Numbered from the stretch's first letter, positions 1-8,307 are shown. The stretch is 64,000 nucleotides of DNA from Cyanobium gracile_A (GCF_034931305.1 NZ_JAYGHY010000005.1:42919-106918); one strand, 5' to 3'. Made by a program: numbers and translations. Notes: generated by a model from the sequence alone, not told the origin.

Positions 1-71
1 CAGCTGCTTGACAGTCCCCGGCGAGCGGGCGCTGACTAAGGTGCCCATGGACCGGATCCAGAGGGAGCGCC

Positions 72-1052
72 ATGAGCCCCATCCATGCCGATAACAGCCT
101 CAGCATCGGGCAGACCCCGCTGGTGGAGCTGCATCGCGTCACGGAGGGATGCGGGGCGCGGGTGCTCGCCAAGATCGAGGGCCGCAACCCGGCCTATTCG
201 GTCAAGTGCCGCATCGGCGCCGCGATGATCTGGCAGGCCGAGAAGGATGGTCTGCTGGGGCCCGGCAAGGAACTGATCGAACCCACCAGCGGCAACACCG
301 GCATCGCCCTGGCGTTCGTGGCGGCTTCCCGGGGCATCCCCCTCACCCTCACGATGCCGGAGACGATGAGCCTGGAGCGCCGCAAGCTGCTCACCGCCTA
401 CGGCGCCAACCTGGTTCTCACCGAAGGTCGGCTGGGCATGGGCGGGGCGATCGGCGCGGCCCGGGAGCTGGCGGAGTCCGAGCCTGACCGCTGGGTGATG
501 CTGCAGCAGTTCATGAATCCGGCCAATCCCCGCATCCACCACGACACCACGGGACCCGAGATCTGGCAGGACACCGATGGTGTTGTGGATGCGCTGGTGG
601 CGGGCGTCGGCACCGGCGGCACCATCACCGGCGTCAGCCGCTACATCAAGACCACCCTCGGTAAGCCCCTGGTGTCCGTGGCCGTGGAGCCGCTCAACAG
701 CCCCGTCATCCGCCAGACCATCGCCGGCGAGGACCTCAAGCCTGGCCCCCACAAGATCCAGGGCATCGGCGCCGGGTTCGTGCCCGCCAACCTGGATCTC
801 AGCCTGGTCGATCGGGTGGAGGCCGTCAGCGACGAGGAGGCGGTGACGATGGCCCGCCGCCTGATGAAGGAGGAGGGAATCCTGGCCGGCATCTCCTGCG
901 GCGCCGCCACGGTGGCCGCGCTGCGGCTGGCCAGGGAGGCGGCCTTCGCGGGTCGCACGATCGTGGTGGTGCTGCCGGATTCCGGCGAGCGTTACCTCAG
1001 TTCGGTGCTGTTCGAAGGCATGTTCAACGAACGGGGCCTGGCTGCCGTTTGA
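72..1052 (+). CDS. cysK: Cysteine synthase A (O-acetylserine sulfhydrylase)
   Basis: 326 aa fold-type II PLP enzyme that makes L-cysteine from O-acetylserine and sulfide in the cytosol. The PLP lysine is K45 in SVKCRIG, followed by the substrate loop TSGNTG near residue 72 and the phosphate-binding glycine loop GVGTGGT near residue 178; the late SGERYLSS motif is also present. It reads very like E. coli CysK along its whole length rather than CysM, and the length is normal. ATG at 72 lies just after the purine-rich AGAGGGAG. It is followed in the same direction by a small unknown gene about 40 bp on, possibly cotranscribed. Nothing looks damaged. Confidence 0.95.
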   Translation: MSPIHADNSLSIGQTPLVELHRVTEGCGARVLAKIEGRNPAYSVKCRIGAAMIWQAEKDGLLGPGKELIEPTSGNTGIALAFVAASRGIPLTLTMPETMSLERRKLLTAYGANLVLTEGRLGMGGAIGAARELAESEPDRWVMLQQFMNPANPRIHHDTTGPEIWQDTDGVVDALVAGVGTGGTITGVSRYIKTTLGKPLVSVAVEPLNSPVIRQTIAGEDLKPGPHKIQGIGAGFVPANLDLSLVDRVEAVSDEEAVTMARRLMKEEGILAGISCGAATVAALRLAREAAFAGRTIVVVLPDSGERYLSSVLFEGMFNERGLAAV

Positions 1053-1089
1053 TCCCACCGACCGCGCCCGCGCTTCGAGGCCATCGCCG

Positions 1090-1515
1090 ATGAGTTATCT
1101 GCGCCAGATCATGCAGCGGCTCCACGACCGCTCCACCCCGTTGCCGGCGGCTGAGCGGGGTGAGGCCCAGGGCCGCCTTGAAGAGCATCTGGCCCTCTAC
1201 GGCACCCGGCTCGAGGCCTGCAGCGACGCCATGCTCCAGTACGAGGCCGCCTGGCTGGAGCAGCACATCGACAGCCTTGAACTCTGCGGGCGGCAGCCCA
1301 CCATGCTGGCCAGTGCCGGTGGTGCCGAACGGGTAGAAGCGCTGCTGCAGGAGAGCCTGTGTTTTCGCCAGCGGCTCGAACTCTGCCGGCGGCAGCGGGG
1401 CTTGGAGGGGGATGGGCTGCGGGCCGCCGTCGTGGCCAGTGAGCATGCCTGGGAACTCAGCGACCCAGCCCTGCGGCGGGCCTGGGGGTTTCCCGTGGAG
1501 CCACCAAACGCCTGA
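1090..1515 (+). CDS. Hypothetical protein, 141 aa
   Basis: I do not recognise this family. The protein is soluble, rich in Leu, Glu and Arg, and probably alpha-helical, with no signal peptide or membrane span. Five cysteines are scattered without a CxxC pattern. ATG at 1090 gives a frame with strong third-position GC like its neighbours, and it sits between cysK and ferredoxin on the same strand, which supports it as a real gene. A competing antisense frame covers the same stretch but has less natural composition. No function is inferred. Confidence 0.6.
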   Translation: MSYLRQIMQRLHDRSTPLPAAERGEAQGRLEEHLALYGTRLEACSDAMLQYEAAWLEQHIDSLELCGRQPTMLASAGGAERVEALLQESLCFRQRLELCRRQRGLEGDGLRAAVVASEHAWELSDPALRRAWGFPVEPPNA

Positions 1516-1610
1516 GGCGGCCCTGTGCCCACTCGCGCACGCTGTACGCCTCGATACACCCCCCAGGCCCCGACTCCCCAAGGATTCCCTGCGATTCCTG
1601 CTGCGGCGCC

Positions 1611-1892
1611 ATGGCGAGCTTCACAATCACTCTGGAAGGGGGCAAGACCTTCCCCTGCCCTGACGACACCTACATCCTCGATGCGGCCGAGGAGCAGGGC
1701 ATCGATCTGCCCTACTCCTGCCGGGCCGGGGCCTGCAGCACCTGTGCCGGCAAGATCCTCTCCGGCAGCGTTGACCAGTCCGACCAGAGTTTCCTGGACG
1801 ATGAGCAGATCGGCGCAGGCTTCGCCCTGCTCTGCGTCAGCTACCCCCTCTCCGACTGCACCATCCAGCCAGGCGTCGAAGAGGATCTCTGA
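1611..1892 (+). CDS. Plant-type [2Fe-2S] ferredoxin
   Basis: 93 aa soluble electron carrier. The cluster ligands are C37, C42, C45 (CRAGACSTC) and C75, the standard CX4CX2CX29C spacing of photosynthetic-type ferredoxins. The acidic C-terminus (EEDL) and surface acidic patch suit docking to FNR or other reductases. Length is typical. It may be the main PetF or one of several paralogues; the short N-terminus and the divergent region after C45 (SGSVDQSDQSFL) match the PetF group. It converges on glutathione reductase, 15 bp away. Confidence 0.93.
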   Translation: MASFTITLEGGKTFPCPDDTYILDAAEEQGIDLPYSCRAGACSTCAGKILSGSVDQSDQSFLDDEQIGAGFALLCVSYPLSDCTIQPGVEEDL

Positions 1893-1907
1893 CCGACTTG
1901 TGTCCGA

Positions 1908-3266
1908 TCAACCCGGCATGGTGACGAACTCCTCGGCCACCGAGGGGTGCAGGGCCATGGTCCGGTCGAAGTCGGCCTTGGTGGCCCCCATGCCGATGGC
2001 GATCGCCGCCATCTGAATGATCTCGGCGCTGTGCTCGCCCACCATGTGGCAGCCCACCACCTTGTTGCTGGCCTTTTCCACGATCAGTTTCAGCAGCACC
2101 CGGGGGCCACGGGCCGGCAGGGCCTGGGCCATGGGCCGAAAGCGGGCCCGGTGCACGCGGATGCCATCGGTGCCGAAGCGTTCGATCGCCGCTTCCTCGC
2201 TCAGCCCCACCCCGGCCAGTTCCGGCTGACTGAACACGGCACTGGCCACCAGGTCGTGGTTCACCTGTCGGGGCTTATTTCCGTACACCGTGTCGGCGAA
2301 GGCGCGGCCTTCATCCACCGCCACCGGCGTCAGGTTGACCCGGTCGGTCACGTCGCCGACGGCATGGATGTGGGGCACGTTGGTGGTCTGGTCGGCATCC
2401 ACCGGGATGCGGTGGCCTTCCACCGCCACCCCGGCCGACTCCAGCTGCAGCCCTTCGAGGAAGGGCCGACGGCCGGTGGCCAGCAGAACACCGCCACAGG
2501 GGAGCACCTCACCGCTCTGGGTGACGACCTCCAGGGCTCCGGGCACGCCGGTGATGGCGGCGGGGCTGTGGGCGAAGCGGATCTCGATGCCTTCGGCCTC
2601 CATGGCCTCCTGCACCGCCGCGGAGGCCTCCCGATCGAAGCCCCGCAGCAGGTGATCGCCACGCACCAGCAGGGTCACCGCCACGCCCAGGCCATGCAGG
2701 ATGCAGGCGAATTCACAGGCGATGAAGCCGGCGCCCACCACCACCACCTGGTCGGGGAATCGCTCCTGCAGGAACATGTCGTCGCTCACCCAGCCCAGTT
2801 CGGCCCCTGGGAGCACGGGCCGGTGCGGGCGGCCGCCGGCGGCGATCAGAATCCGGTCCCCCTTGAGCCGTCGGCTGGTGCTGGATCCAGGGACCACCTC
2901 GATGTGGTGGGGATCGGCGAAGCGGCCCCAGCCCCGCACCAGCTCGACGCCCGCCTTCTCCAGCAGGCCGATATGCAGCTCATTGAGCCGGTCCACTTCG
3001 CGGCGCACGTTGGCGAGCAGCACCGAGGCATCAGGCCGGAAGCCATCCAGCTGCCAGCCGTAGCTGGCCGCATCGGCCAGCAGGTGCCGGTAGGCCGAGC
3101 CGTAGACCAGCAGCTTCTTGGGCACACAGCCGCGGATCACGCAGGTGCCTCCCACCCGATCGCCCTCCACGATCGCCACCGAGGCCCCGTAGGAGGCCGC
3201 CCGTTTGGCGGCGGCCAGGCCACCGGAACCCGCCCCCAGGACGATCAGATCGAAGCAGTCGGTCAT
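1908..3266 (-). CDS. gor: Glutathione-disulfide reductase
   Basis: 452 aa FAD- and NAD(P)H-dependent disulfide oxidoreductase that regenerates GSH. Seen: the N-terminal FAD motif GAGSGG (11-16), redox-active disulfide C42/C47 in GGTCVIRGCVPKK, a second Rossmann motif VVGAGFIA, and the C-terminal dimer-interface active site with the HPS (His-Pro) motif near residue 441. The GTCVIRGC form is the glutathione-reductase rather than lipoamide-dehydrogenase version. Its ATG overlaps the stop of the upstream pentapeptide gene (ATGA), so the two are translationally coupled in an ArsR-pentapeptide-gor operon. Confidence 0.93.
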   Translation of the reverse strand: MTDCFDLIVLGAGSGGLAAAKRAASYGASVAIVEGDRVGGTCVIRGCVPKKLLVYGSAYRHLLADAASYGWQLDGFRPDASVLLANVRREVDRLNELHIGLLEKAGVELVRGWGRFADPHHIEVVPGSSTSRRLKGDRILIAAGGRPHRPVLPGAELGWVSDDMFLQERFPDQVVVVGAGFIACEFACILHGLGVAVTLLVRGDHLLRGFDREASAAVQEAMEAEGIEIRFAHSPAAITGVPGALEVVTQSGEVLPCGGVLLATGRRPFLEGLQLESAGVAVEGHRIPVDADQTTNVPHIHAVGDVTDRVNLTPVAVDEGRAFADTVYGNKPRQVNHDLVASAVFSQPELAGVGLSEEAAIERFGTDGIRVHRARFRPMAQALPARGPRVLLKLIVEKASNKVVGCHMVGEHSAEIIQMAAIAIGMGATKADFDRTMALHPSVAEEFVTMPG

Positions 3267-3919
3267 GGCAGCAGGGCGTCGTGGAGCAGGGTGCCATCCA
3301 GCATGGCGTCCCGGAGATCGGTGTCCCGCAGGTCACAGCCGCTCAGGTCGGCCTCGCGTAGATCGGCGCCTTCCATGTTGGCGCCGTAGAGACAGGCGCC
3401 GCGAAGATCACTTCCCTGCAGTTGGACGCCCTGCAGCAGGGCGAAGCTGAGATCGGCCCCCTGGAAATCGGCCCCGCCGAGGTCGGTGCGCTGGTCGAGA
3501 GCGCTGCGGAAGTCGGCCTCCACCAGCCGGGTGGACCGCCAGAGGCTGTGGGCGGCCAGCACGCCCCGCAGGCAGCAGCGGTGCATCAGGGCGGCGCTGA
3601 AATCGGCCCCCTGCAGCCGCGCCGCCGATAGGTCGGCGTCGTGCCAGAAGGAGCCGCCGGCCTTCAGGGCGGAGAGATCGGCCCCCCACAGCAGGGCCTG
3701 CTGGAAGCAGGCGCCCTCCACGTTCGCCCCCGCCAGCCGGGCATGGCCGAACCGCGACTCCTTGAAGCAGCCGCCGTGCAGGTCGCAGTCCCCCAGATCC
3801 AGCGCCACCCCATCGAGATCCCCCAGCCGCAGGCCGGCGAAGTCGCGTCGGCCTGCGGCGAGGGCCTGTTTGAGGGCGTCCAGATCGGCGGGGAGGTCAG
3901 AGGATGGCCGCAAGGGCAT
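3263..3919 (-). CDS. Pentapeptide-repeat protein
   Basis: 218 aa built almost entirely of A(D/N)LXX pentapeptides (GADFSAAL, GADLSFAL, GANMEGADL, EADLSGCDL, DTDL), which fold as a right-handed quadrilateral beta-helix. There is no signal peptide or membrane span, so it is probably cytosolic. Function in this family is usually unknown; some members mimic DNA and bind gyrase. The gene overlaps the upstream ArsR gene by 23 bp and the downstream gor by 4 bp, so it belongs to a tight three-gene operon. That suggests, without proving it, a role in the same redox or metal response. Confidence 0.9.
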   Translation of the reverse strand: MPLRPSSDLPADLDALKQALAAGRRDFAGLRLGDLDGVALDLGDCDLHGGCFKESRFGHARLAGANVEGACFQQALLWGADLSALKAGGSFWHDADLSAARLQGADFSAALMHRCCLRGVLAAHSLWRSTRLVEADFRSALDQRTDLGGADFQGADLSFALLQGVQLQGSDLRGACLYGANMEGADLREADLSGCDLRDTDLRDAMLDGTLLHDALLP

Positions 3920-4202
3920 CGAGTTGCTGGCGGCGGGAGGCGAGCATCAGTTTCTTGGCCTGAACCAGGAGCTGGAAGACGCCCTTGTCGATCACTTCAT
4001 AGAACACCAGGCTTCCTTCGGGCCGGCGTCGCACCACGCCGGCGATCGTGAGCAGCTTGAGATGCTTGGAGACCAGGGCCTGGCTGAGGCCGGTCTTCTC
4101 GACAACGGCCGTGACATTCAGCGGGCCCGGACGCAGGGTCTCGAGCACGGTCAGGCGGTTGGGTTCGGAGAACACCTTGAAATAGTCGGCCAGGGATTCC
4201 AT
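3897..4202 (-). CDS. ArsR/SmtB-family transcriptional regulator
   Basis: 101 aa winged-helix repressor: FSEPNRLTVLETL helix, then the recognition helix GLSQALVSKHLKLL and a wing (RRRPEGSLVFYEV). It has no ELCVCDL metal site and no cysteine at all, so it is not a classical arsenic, zinc or cadmium sensor; another signal is likely. ATG at 4202 is preferred because GGAG lies 8 nt upstream; an in-frame GTG at 4241 would add 13 residues. It heads the operon with the pentapeptide protein and gor, and is divergent from acsF across a promoter region packed with CACGT/ACGTG motifs. It may control both directions. Confidence 0.88.
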   Translation of the reverse strand: MESLADYFKVFSEPNRLTVLETLRPGPLNVTAVVEKTGLSQALVSKHLKLLTIAGVVRRRPEGSLVFYEVIDKGVFQLLVQAKKLMLASRRQQLDALAAIL

Positions 4203-4300
4203 CGACCGCTCCAGTGCCTGGGATGGGGCAGATGGTACCACGCTGTCGTCTCAGACCAGTCATGCAGAATCGTGAAACCAGCTTTCTGCATCAACCGGAT

Positions 4301-4338
4301 CACGTAGTATCACGTTGTCGTTATGACGTGAAGCACGT
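4301..4338. promoter_or_regulatory. Repeated CACGT motifs between ArsR gene and acsF
   Basis: CACGT or its complement ACGTG occurs at 4301, 4311, 4326 and 4334. Two of them form an inverted repeat TCACGT-N10-ACGTGA (4310-4331). The cluster ends about 10 bp before the acsF ATG and lies in the divergent ArsR-acsF gap. It is a plausible operator for the neighbouring ArsR protein; which protein binds is not known. Confidence 0.45.
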
Positions 4339-4348
4339 CGCCTGTCCG

Positions 4349-5401
4349 ATGACAGCCACCCTCTCCTCTGCTGCCGTGGCCCCGTCCGCGGCCGCGCCGG
4401 CCGCCCCGCACCTGCGCGAGGACCTGCTGACGCCGCGCTTCTACACGACCCAGATCGCCAAGGCGGCCCGCACGGATCTGGAGCAGCAACGGCCGGCCTT
4501 CGACGCGATGCTGGCCGAAATGGAGGCGGACTACAACCGGGAGCATTTCGATCGCAAGGCACCGCTGGATCGGCTCCGGGATCTGGGCCCCGAGGAGAAG
4601 CAGGCCTACGAGAGCTACCTGGTGCGCTCCTGCGTATCGGAGTTCTCCGGATTCCTGCTGTTCAAGGAGCTCTCCCGCCGGCTCCTCCAGGCGCAGCGTC
4701 CTGAGATGGGGCGGCTGTTCCAGCTGATGGCCCGCGATGAGGCCCGCCATGCCGGCTTCCTCAACCGGGCGCTGGTGGCCGAGGGCATCGAGATCGACCT
4801 GCCCAGCCTGAGCACGAAGCGACCGATCACCTGGTTCCCGCTGAGTTGGGTGCTCTACAGCGTCTTCCTGTCGGAAAAGATCGGCTACTGGCGCTACATC
4901 CTGATCGATCGCCATCTCAAGGCCCACCCCGACAACAACTTTGCGCCGCTGTTCGATTTCTTCGAGCCGTGGTGCCAGGACGAGAACCGCCATGGCGACA
5001 TCTTCAACATGCTGATCCGCTGCTGGCCGTCCCTGCGCCAGGGGCTCCGCGGCAAGGTGCTGAGCCGCTTCTTTCTCTGGTCGGTGTTTCTCACCCACAG
5101 CCTCACCGTGTGTGAGCGGGGTGACTTCTACCGGATCCTGGGCATGGATCCGGAGGCTTTCGATGCCGAGGTGATGCGGCAGACCAACCGCACGGCGCGC
5201 CGCGCCTTCCCCTGGGTCTTCGACCTGGAGAACGGCCAGTTCATTGCCCTGCGCAATCGCCTCGTGACCTGCTTCCAGGAGATGGGCGCCGCCCGTCGCG
5301 AGGGGGCCTCTCCCCTGCGTCAGCTCGGCCTGAAGCTGCGCTTCGGCGCTCTGCTGTGGCGCCAGTTCTTCCAGCCGATGCTGCGGGTGGAGGCGGTATG
5401 A
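4349..5401 (+). CDS. acsF: Mg-protoporphyrin IX monomethyl ester (oxidative) cyclase, aerobic
   Basis: 350 aa diiron enzyme that closes ring E to form divinyl-protochlorophyllide in chlorophyll synthesis, using O2, at the thylakoid or cytoplasmic membrane. Two ExxH iron motifs are visible: E131-ARH134 and E212-NRH215, with further carboxylates at E98 and E176. ATG at 4349 (MTATLSS) is chosen because upstream in-frame residues are non-homologous and overlap the operator-like repeats. Length fits AcsF/ChlE. Its stop overlaps the start of the next gene (ATGA). Cyanobacteria often keep two isoforms for high and low oxygen; divergence from an ArsR regulator suggests this copy is conditionally expressed, but sequence alone does not decide it. 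Confidence 0.93.
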   Translation: MTATLSSAAVAPSAAAPAAPHLREDLLTPRFYTTQIAKAARTDLEQQRPAFDAMLAEMEADYNREHFDRKAPLDRLRDLGPEEKQAYESYLVRSCVSEFSGFLLFKELSRRLLQAQRPEMGRLFQLMARDEARHAGFLNRALVAEGIEIDLPSLSTKRPITWFPLSWVLYSVFLSEKIGYWRYILIDRHLKAHPDNNFAPLFDFFEPWCQDENRHGDIFNMLIRCWPSLRQGLRGKVLSRFFLWSVFLTHSLTVCERGDFYRILGMDPEAFDAEVMRQTNRTARRAFPWVFDLENGQFIALRNRLVTCFQEMGAARREGASPLRQLGLKLRFGALLWRQFFQPMLRVEAV

Positions 5402-5952
5402 ACGCCGCCTACGGCGAGGCCTACAGCCGCATCAACGCCCTGGTGATCGTCGGAGAGGGGTTGGCGGACAGCCACTTCCGCCTGCTGGCCGGCCTGTTTC
5501 CGGACGACAGGGACGACCTGATGCCGCTGGCGCAGCGGCTGTTCGCGCCCCTGCATCGCCTGTTCCGCGAGGCGGTGCGCACGGGGGATCGGGTCAGTGC
5601 CCTGGTGATCCAGTGCCTGATCGTGGAGAGCTTCGCCGTGGCGGCCTACCGCTGCTATCAGCCGGTGGCCGATGCCTACGCCGCCCCGATCCTCCAGACG
5701 GTGCTGGCCGCCTGGTTTCCCGAGGTGGCGGCTCCGATTGCGGCCTGCTGCGAGCGCGCTGTGCCGATCGTGCTGGCGATCCTCAACGCCGTGCGTGCCG
5801 ATCTCACCGCCATCGGCATCGATCCCGCCGAGTTGGTGGGCGAGTTCGTGGGCTGCTTCCAGGCGGCGATCGAAGCGGTGGGCTTCGAGCCGCGCCAGGC
5901 CCGGGGGCTGGTGGCGCGGTTGGCGGGCCAGGCGGTGGAGCTGGCGGCCTAG
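5398..5952 (+). CDS. ADO-like ferritin-fold protein lacking diiron ligands
   Basis: 184 aa. Clearly related to cyanobacterial aldehyde-deformylating oxygenase (ADO, about 231 aa): AYSRINALVI near the N-terminus, VIQCLIVESFAVAAY and YQPVADAYA in the middle, and a matching C-terminal helix. Compared with ADO as I remember it, two segments are cleanly missing: about 26 residues containing the MExRH motif, and about 14 residues containing the DEYLH motif. Only equivalents of ligands E32 (here E20) and E115 (here E77) remain, so a diiron site is very unlikely. The frame is intact and the start is embedded in the acsF stop (ATGA), so it is coupled to the cyclase. A role as cyclase partner or as a lipid/tetrapyrrole-binding protein is inference. 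Confidence 0.85.
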   Translation: MNAAYGEAYSRINALVIVGEGLADSHFRLLAGLFPDDRDDLMPLAQRLFAPLHRLFREAVRTGDRVSALVIQCLIVESFAVAAYRCYQPVADAYAAPILQTVLAAWFPEVAAPIAACCERAVPIVLAILNAVRADLTAIGIDPAELVGEFVGCFQAAIEAVGFEPRQARGLVARLAGQAVELAA

Positions 5953-5953
5953 G

Positions 5954-7003
5954 TCAGAACCCAGCCGCATCGAGCATTCCCCGCAGCACCTCGGCGCTGT
6001 GGCGCAGCTGCCCCATCTCCTTCTCCGTCAGGGCCATCTGCACCAGGGCGGCGGCGCCGCTGTCATTGACGATCGTGGGCAGGCTGAGGCAGACATCGGG
6101 CAGGCCGTAGTGGCCGTGGCTGCGGCTGCTCACGGTGAGCATCTGATCCTTGCTGCGCAGCACCGCCTCGACGATCTCGGCGGTGGCCAGTCCGATCGCC
6201 CAGGAGGTGCTGCCCTTGAGCCGGATGATCGCGTCAGCCGCCTGGCGCACCTCGCCATGGAACAGGTCCTGAAGCTCAGGGTCCGCCAGGGTGCGGCTGC
6301 CTTCCCAGCCGCCATCGACCAGCCCTGAGCCAGCCACCACCACCCGGCTCCAGAGCGGCACCTCCGAATCACCGTGTTCGCCGATCACGCAGGCCTGGAC
6401 GTCCTGGGGATCGATGCCCAGCCGGCGACTGATGGCCATGCGGAAGCGGGCCGAATCGAGCACGGTGCCCGAGCCGATCACCCGGTGGGCGGGGAAGCCG
6501 CTCAGCTGGCCGGCGATGTGGGTGAGCACATCCACCGGGTTGCTCACCACCAGCAGCACCGCCCGGGGGCAGTGGAGCGCGATCGGTGGCACGAGCCTGC
6601 GGAACAGGGCGGCATTGCGCTCGATCAGATCCCGCCGCGACTGGCCCGGCTGCTGGGCCACGCCGGCGGTGATCACCACCAGGTCGGCATCGCGTCCCTC
6701 CTCCTCCACGCTCCCGGCCCGCAGGTCGGTCCGGGGCAGGAAGGGCAGGCCATGGCAGAGGTCCATCACCTCCCCCTCCAGCCGGTCATGGGCCACATCC
6801 ACCAGCACCAGCTCCTCTTGGCAGCCCCGATGCAGGATCGCCACGGCACACGCCATGCCCACGGCGCCGCAGCCCACGATCACCACCTTGCGGCCGGGGA
6901 GGGTGCGGGCCCGCGCCTGGGCGCCGGTGGGCAACAGCAGGTTGCAGAAGGGGGCGGCGGAGGCGTCGCCAACGGCTGGGGTGAGATCAGCCACCGGTCT
7001 CAC
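5954..7003 (-). CDS. ldh: L-lactate dehydrogenase (LDH/MDH family)
   Basis: 349 aa NAD-dependent 2-hydroxyacid dehydrogenase. Seen: the Rossmann motif GCGAVGM (44-50), mobile loop GVAQQPGQSR (Gln where malate dehydrogenases have Arg, favouring pyruvate/lactate), SNPVDVL, GSGTVLDSARFR, and catalytic H210 in IGEHGDSEVPLWS. The first about 37 residues are poorly conserved; the longest frame starts at GTG 7003 and overlaps the upstream gene by 17 bp, so the start is uncertain. Probable fermentative pyruvate reduction in the dark, or lactate oxidation. It converges on the ADO-like gene with 1 bp between stops. Confidence 0.88.
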   Translation of the reverse strand: MRPVADLTPAVGDASAAPFCNLLLPTGAQARARTLPGRKVVIVGCGAVGMACAVAILHRGCQEELVLVDVAHDRLEGEVMDLCHGLPFLPRTDLRAGSVEEEGRDADLVVITAGVAQQPGQSRRDLIERNAALFRRLVPPIALHCPRAVLLVVSNPVDVLTHIAGQLSGFPAHRVIGSGTVLDSARFRMAISRRLGIDPQDVQACVIGEHGDSEVPLWSRVVVAGSGLVDGGWEGSRTLADPELQDLFHGEVRQAADAIIRLKGSTSWAIGLATAEIVEAVLRSKDQMLTVSSRSHGHYGLPDVCLSLPTIVNDSGAAALVQMALTEKEMGQLRHSAEVLRGMLDAAGF

Positions 7004-7343
7004 CGATCAGACCTTGGCGCTGCAGCAGCACCAGCAGCTCCTGGATCTGGGCGGCCCGGCCCGTTGGCAGGGCAAGCTCGTTGCCCAAGGTGGTGAGGGC
7101 CGGTATGGCTTGGTAGATCAGTTCCTGCCAGTGGTCACGGCGGTAGAGACCCGGCAGACCCTCGATGAGCTCGTCAAAGGCCAGCGGCGTCATGCGCCTG
7201 GAAGGGGAGCGGTGGACCAGCTGCTCCTTGAGAATGGCTGCCTTCTCACGGCCGACGTTGCTGTCGCAGCAGATGGCGGCCAGGGGAATGGCGGCGACGG
7301 CCTCGGCAGGGGTCATGGAGAATCCCTGATCGGTTCCCTTCAT
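6987..7343 (-). CDS. TerB-like small helical protein
   Basis: 118 aa. The segment MTPAEAVAAIPLAAICCDSNV resembles the start of tellurite-resistance TerB-like four-helix domains, as in the second such gene at 19356-19775. There is no membrane span. It is the first gene of a two-gene operon with ldh (17 bp overlap). A good promoter lies just upstream. The cellular role is unknown; the link to TerB is by pattern only. Confidence 0.6.
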   Translation of the reverse strand: MKGTDQGFSMTPAEAVAAIPLAAICCDSNVGREKAAILKEQLVHRSPSRRMTPLAFDELIEGLPGLYRRDHWQELIYQAIPALTTLGNELALPTGRAAQIQELLVLLQRQGLIGETGG

Positions 7344-7367
7344 TGCAGCTCCTGCCTGTGAACCAGG

Positions 7368-7395
7368 AAGCTAGCGCGACACAAACCTTGGTCAA
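7368..7395 (-). promoter_or_regulatory. Sigma-70-type promoter of the TerB-like/ldh operon
   Basis: On the minus strand TTGACC (7395-7390) and TAGCTT (7373-7368) are separated by 16 bp. The TerB-like ATG at 7343 is about 25 nt downstream of the -10, leaving a very short leader. Confidence 0.5.
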
Positions 7396-7514
7396 TTCAG
7401 GAGAGTGTGCTCCCGCATTCCAGCAGCATTCTTCCTTTCTGACTTTGATGGAAGACCTTCCGTCAAGCGGCCTGGAACACCCCCCTTGATGAGGCTCGAT
7501 GCGAGACTCTGGCG

Positions 7515-7802
7515 ATGACGGCGGTGCAGACTTCTAACGGCAGCAGCGCCCGCTTCGGCGCCACTGTGACGCCGGAAGCGGTCAACGTCTGCGCCTATTC
7601 CAACTTCGCCATCCAGGTCGAACGGCGGCGCTTCGATCGGCAGAACGCCGCTGTCCCCGATCTCGTCGTCGAGCTGGATCCGGTGGGGCAGCGCACCTAT
7701 CAGCATTGGCATGGCCCCTGGCAGCCCGAGCGCGGTCTCCACGTCGATGGCCGCCACTTGCTGCTGGATCTCTATGGCCTGGGAGACCCACTCCTGCGCT
7801 GA
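7515..7802 (+). pseudogene. GlgX/isoamylase N-terminal (CBM48) fragment
   Basis: 95 codons matching the N-terminus of glycogen-debranching enzymes: FGATVTPEAVNVCAYSNFA, then LDPVGQRTYQHWH, then PERGLHVDGRHLLLDLYGL. Between WH and GPW about 20 residues usual in GlgX are missing, and the whole catalytic GH13 barrel is absent, replaced by a stop at 7802. It is best read as the decayed 5' end of a debranching gene rather than a working protein. It sits in a patch that also holds a transposase remnant. Confidence 0.7.
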
Positions 7803-8196
7803 CGCCGCCGGGAAACGGTGGGGGACGAACCCCATGCCCAAGGCTTGACGTATCCCCCCATCTGATGTGGCGCCGTTCTTACCGAGAAGATCCCCTACCT
7901 CCAGGCCCTTCGCCTGCCACGATCGCTTCGATCCGTTGTTGGCACTGAGGGCGCTCCTCGTGTTGGGGGCCGGCGCGGCATTCCCCTTGAGGGGACGTGA
8001 AGGCCTGGTGCAGACACAGCTCCTCGTCCAGATCCGGTCCCAGGCACCAGAGCTCGATGTCTCCTCCCTTGTGATGGCGGCGTTCCTTGATCCGTTCAGG
8101 CAAGGCCCTGAAGCCCCCCCGGACTGTGCAGTCTCCCCGCATCAACAGGGTCGCTGCCGGCCTCTAACCGCTGCTCCTACCACTGGCTGACCTGGA

Positions 8197-8307
8197 TCAG
8201 GTGCGACGACTGAGCGCCTCCATGGCGAGCTTGGCCTTAGCTTCAGGAGTGAAATCGCTACGGACGCCACTGCCCATGCCGAGAGCAATGGTGGTAACTA
8301 AATCCAT
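8197..8307 (-). pseudogene. IS3-type transposase OrfA remnant
   Basis: A minus-strand frame from ATG 8307 to TGA 8197 encodes 36 residues ending VRSDFTPEAKAKLAMEALSRR. The F(T/S)PE-KAK-A-EAL pattern is the hallmark N-terminus of IS3/IS2-group OrfA proteins. The rest of OrfA and all of OrfB are absent, and I see no terminal inverted repeats. It marks old IS activity between the GlgX fragment and the low-GC membrane gene. Confidence 0.55.

Noticed and set aside
36..1058. 340-codon frame antisense to cysK
   Set aside because: It covers cysK exactly; composition is His/Gly/Arg-rich with no motif, a usual by-product of high-GC coding DNA.
1947..3389. 480-codon frame antisense to glutathione reductase
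   Set aside because: His/Gly-rich with no domain, while the opposite strand has every glutathione reductase motif.
7392..7841. 149-codon minus-strand frame over the GlgX fragment
   Set aside because: The plus strand matches GlgX; the minus frame has no motif.
7879..8145. Minus-strand 88-codon frame as a second transposase piece
   Set aside because: It lies beside the OrfA remnant, but I could not match it to OrfA or OrfB motifs, so it was not called.
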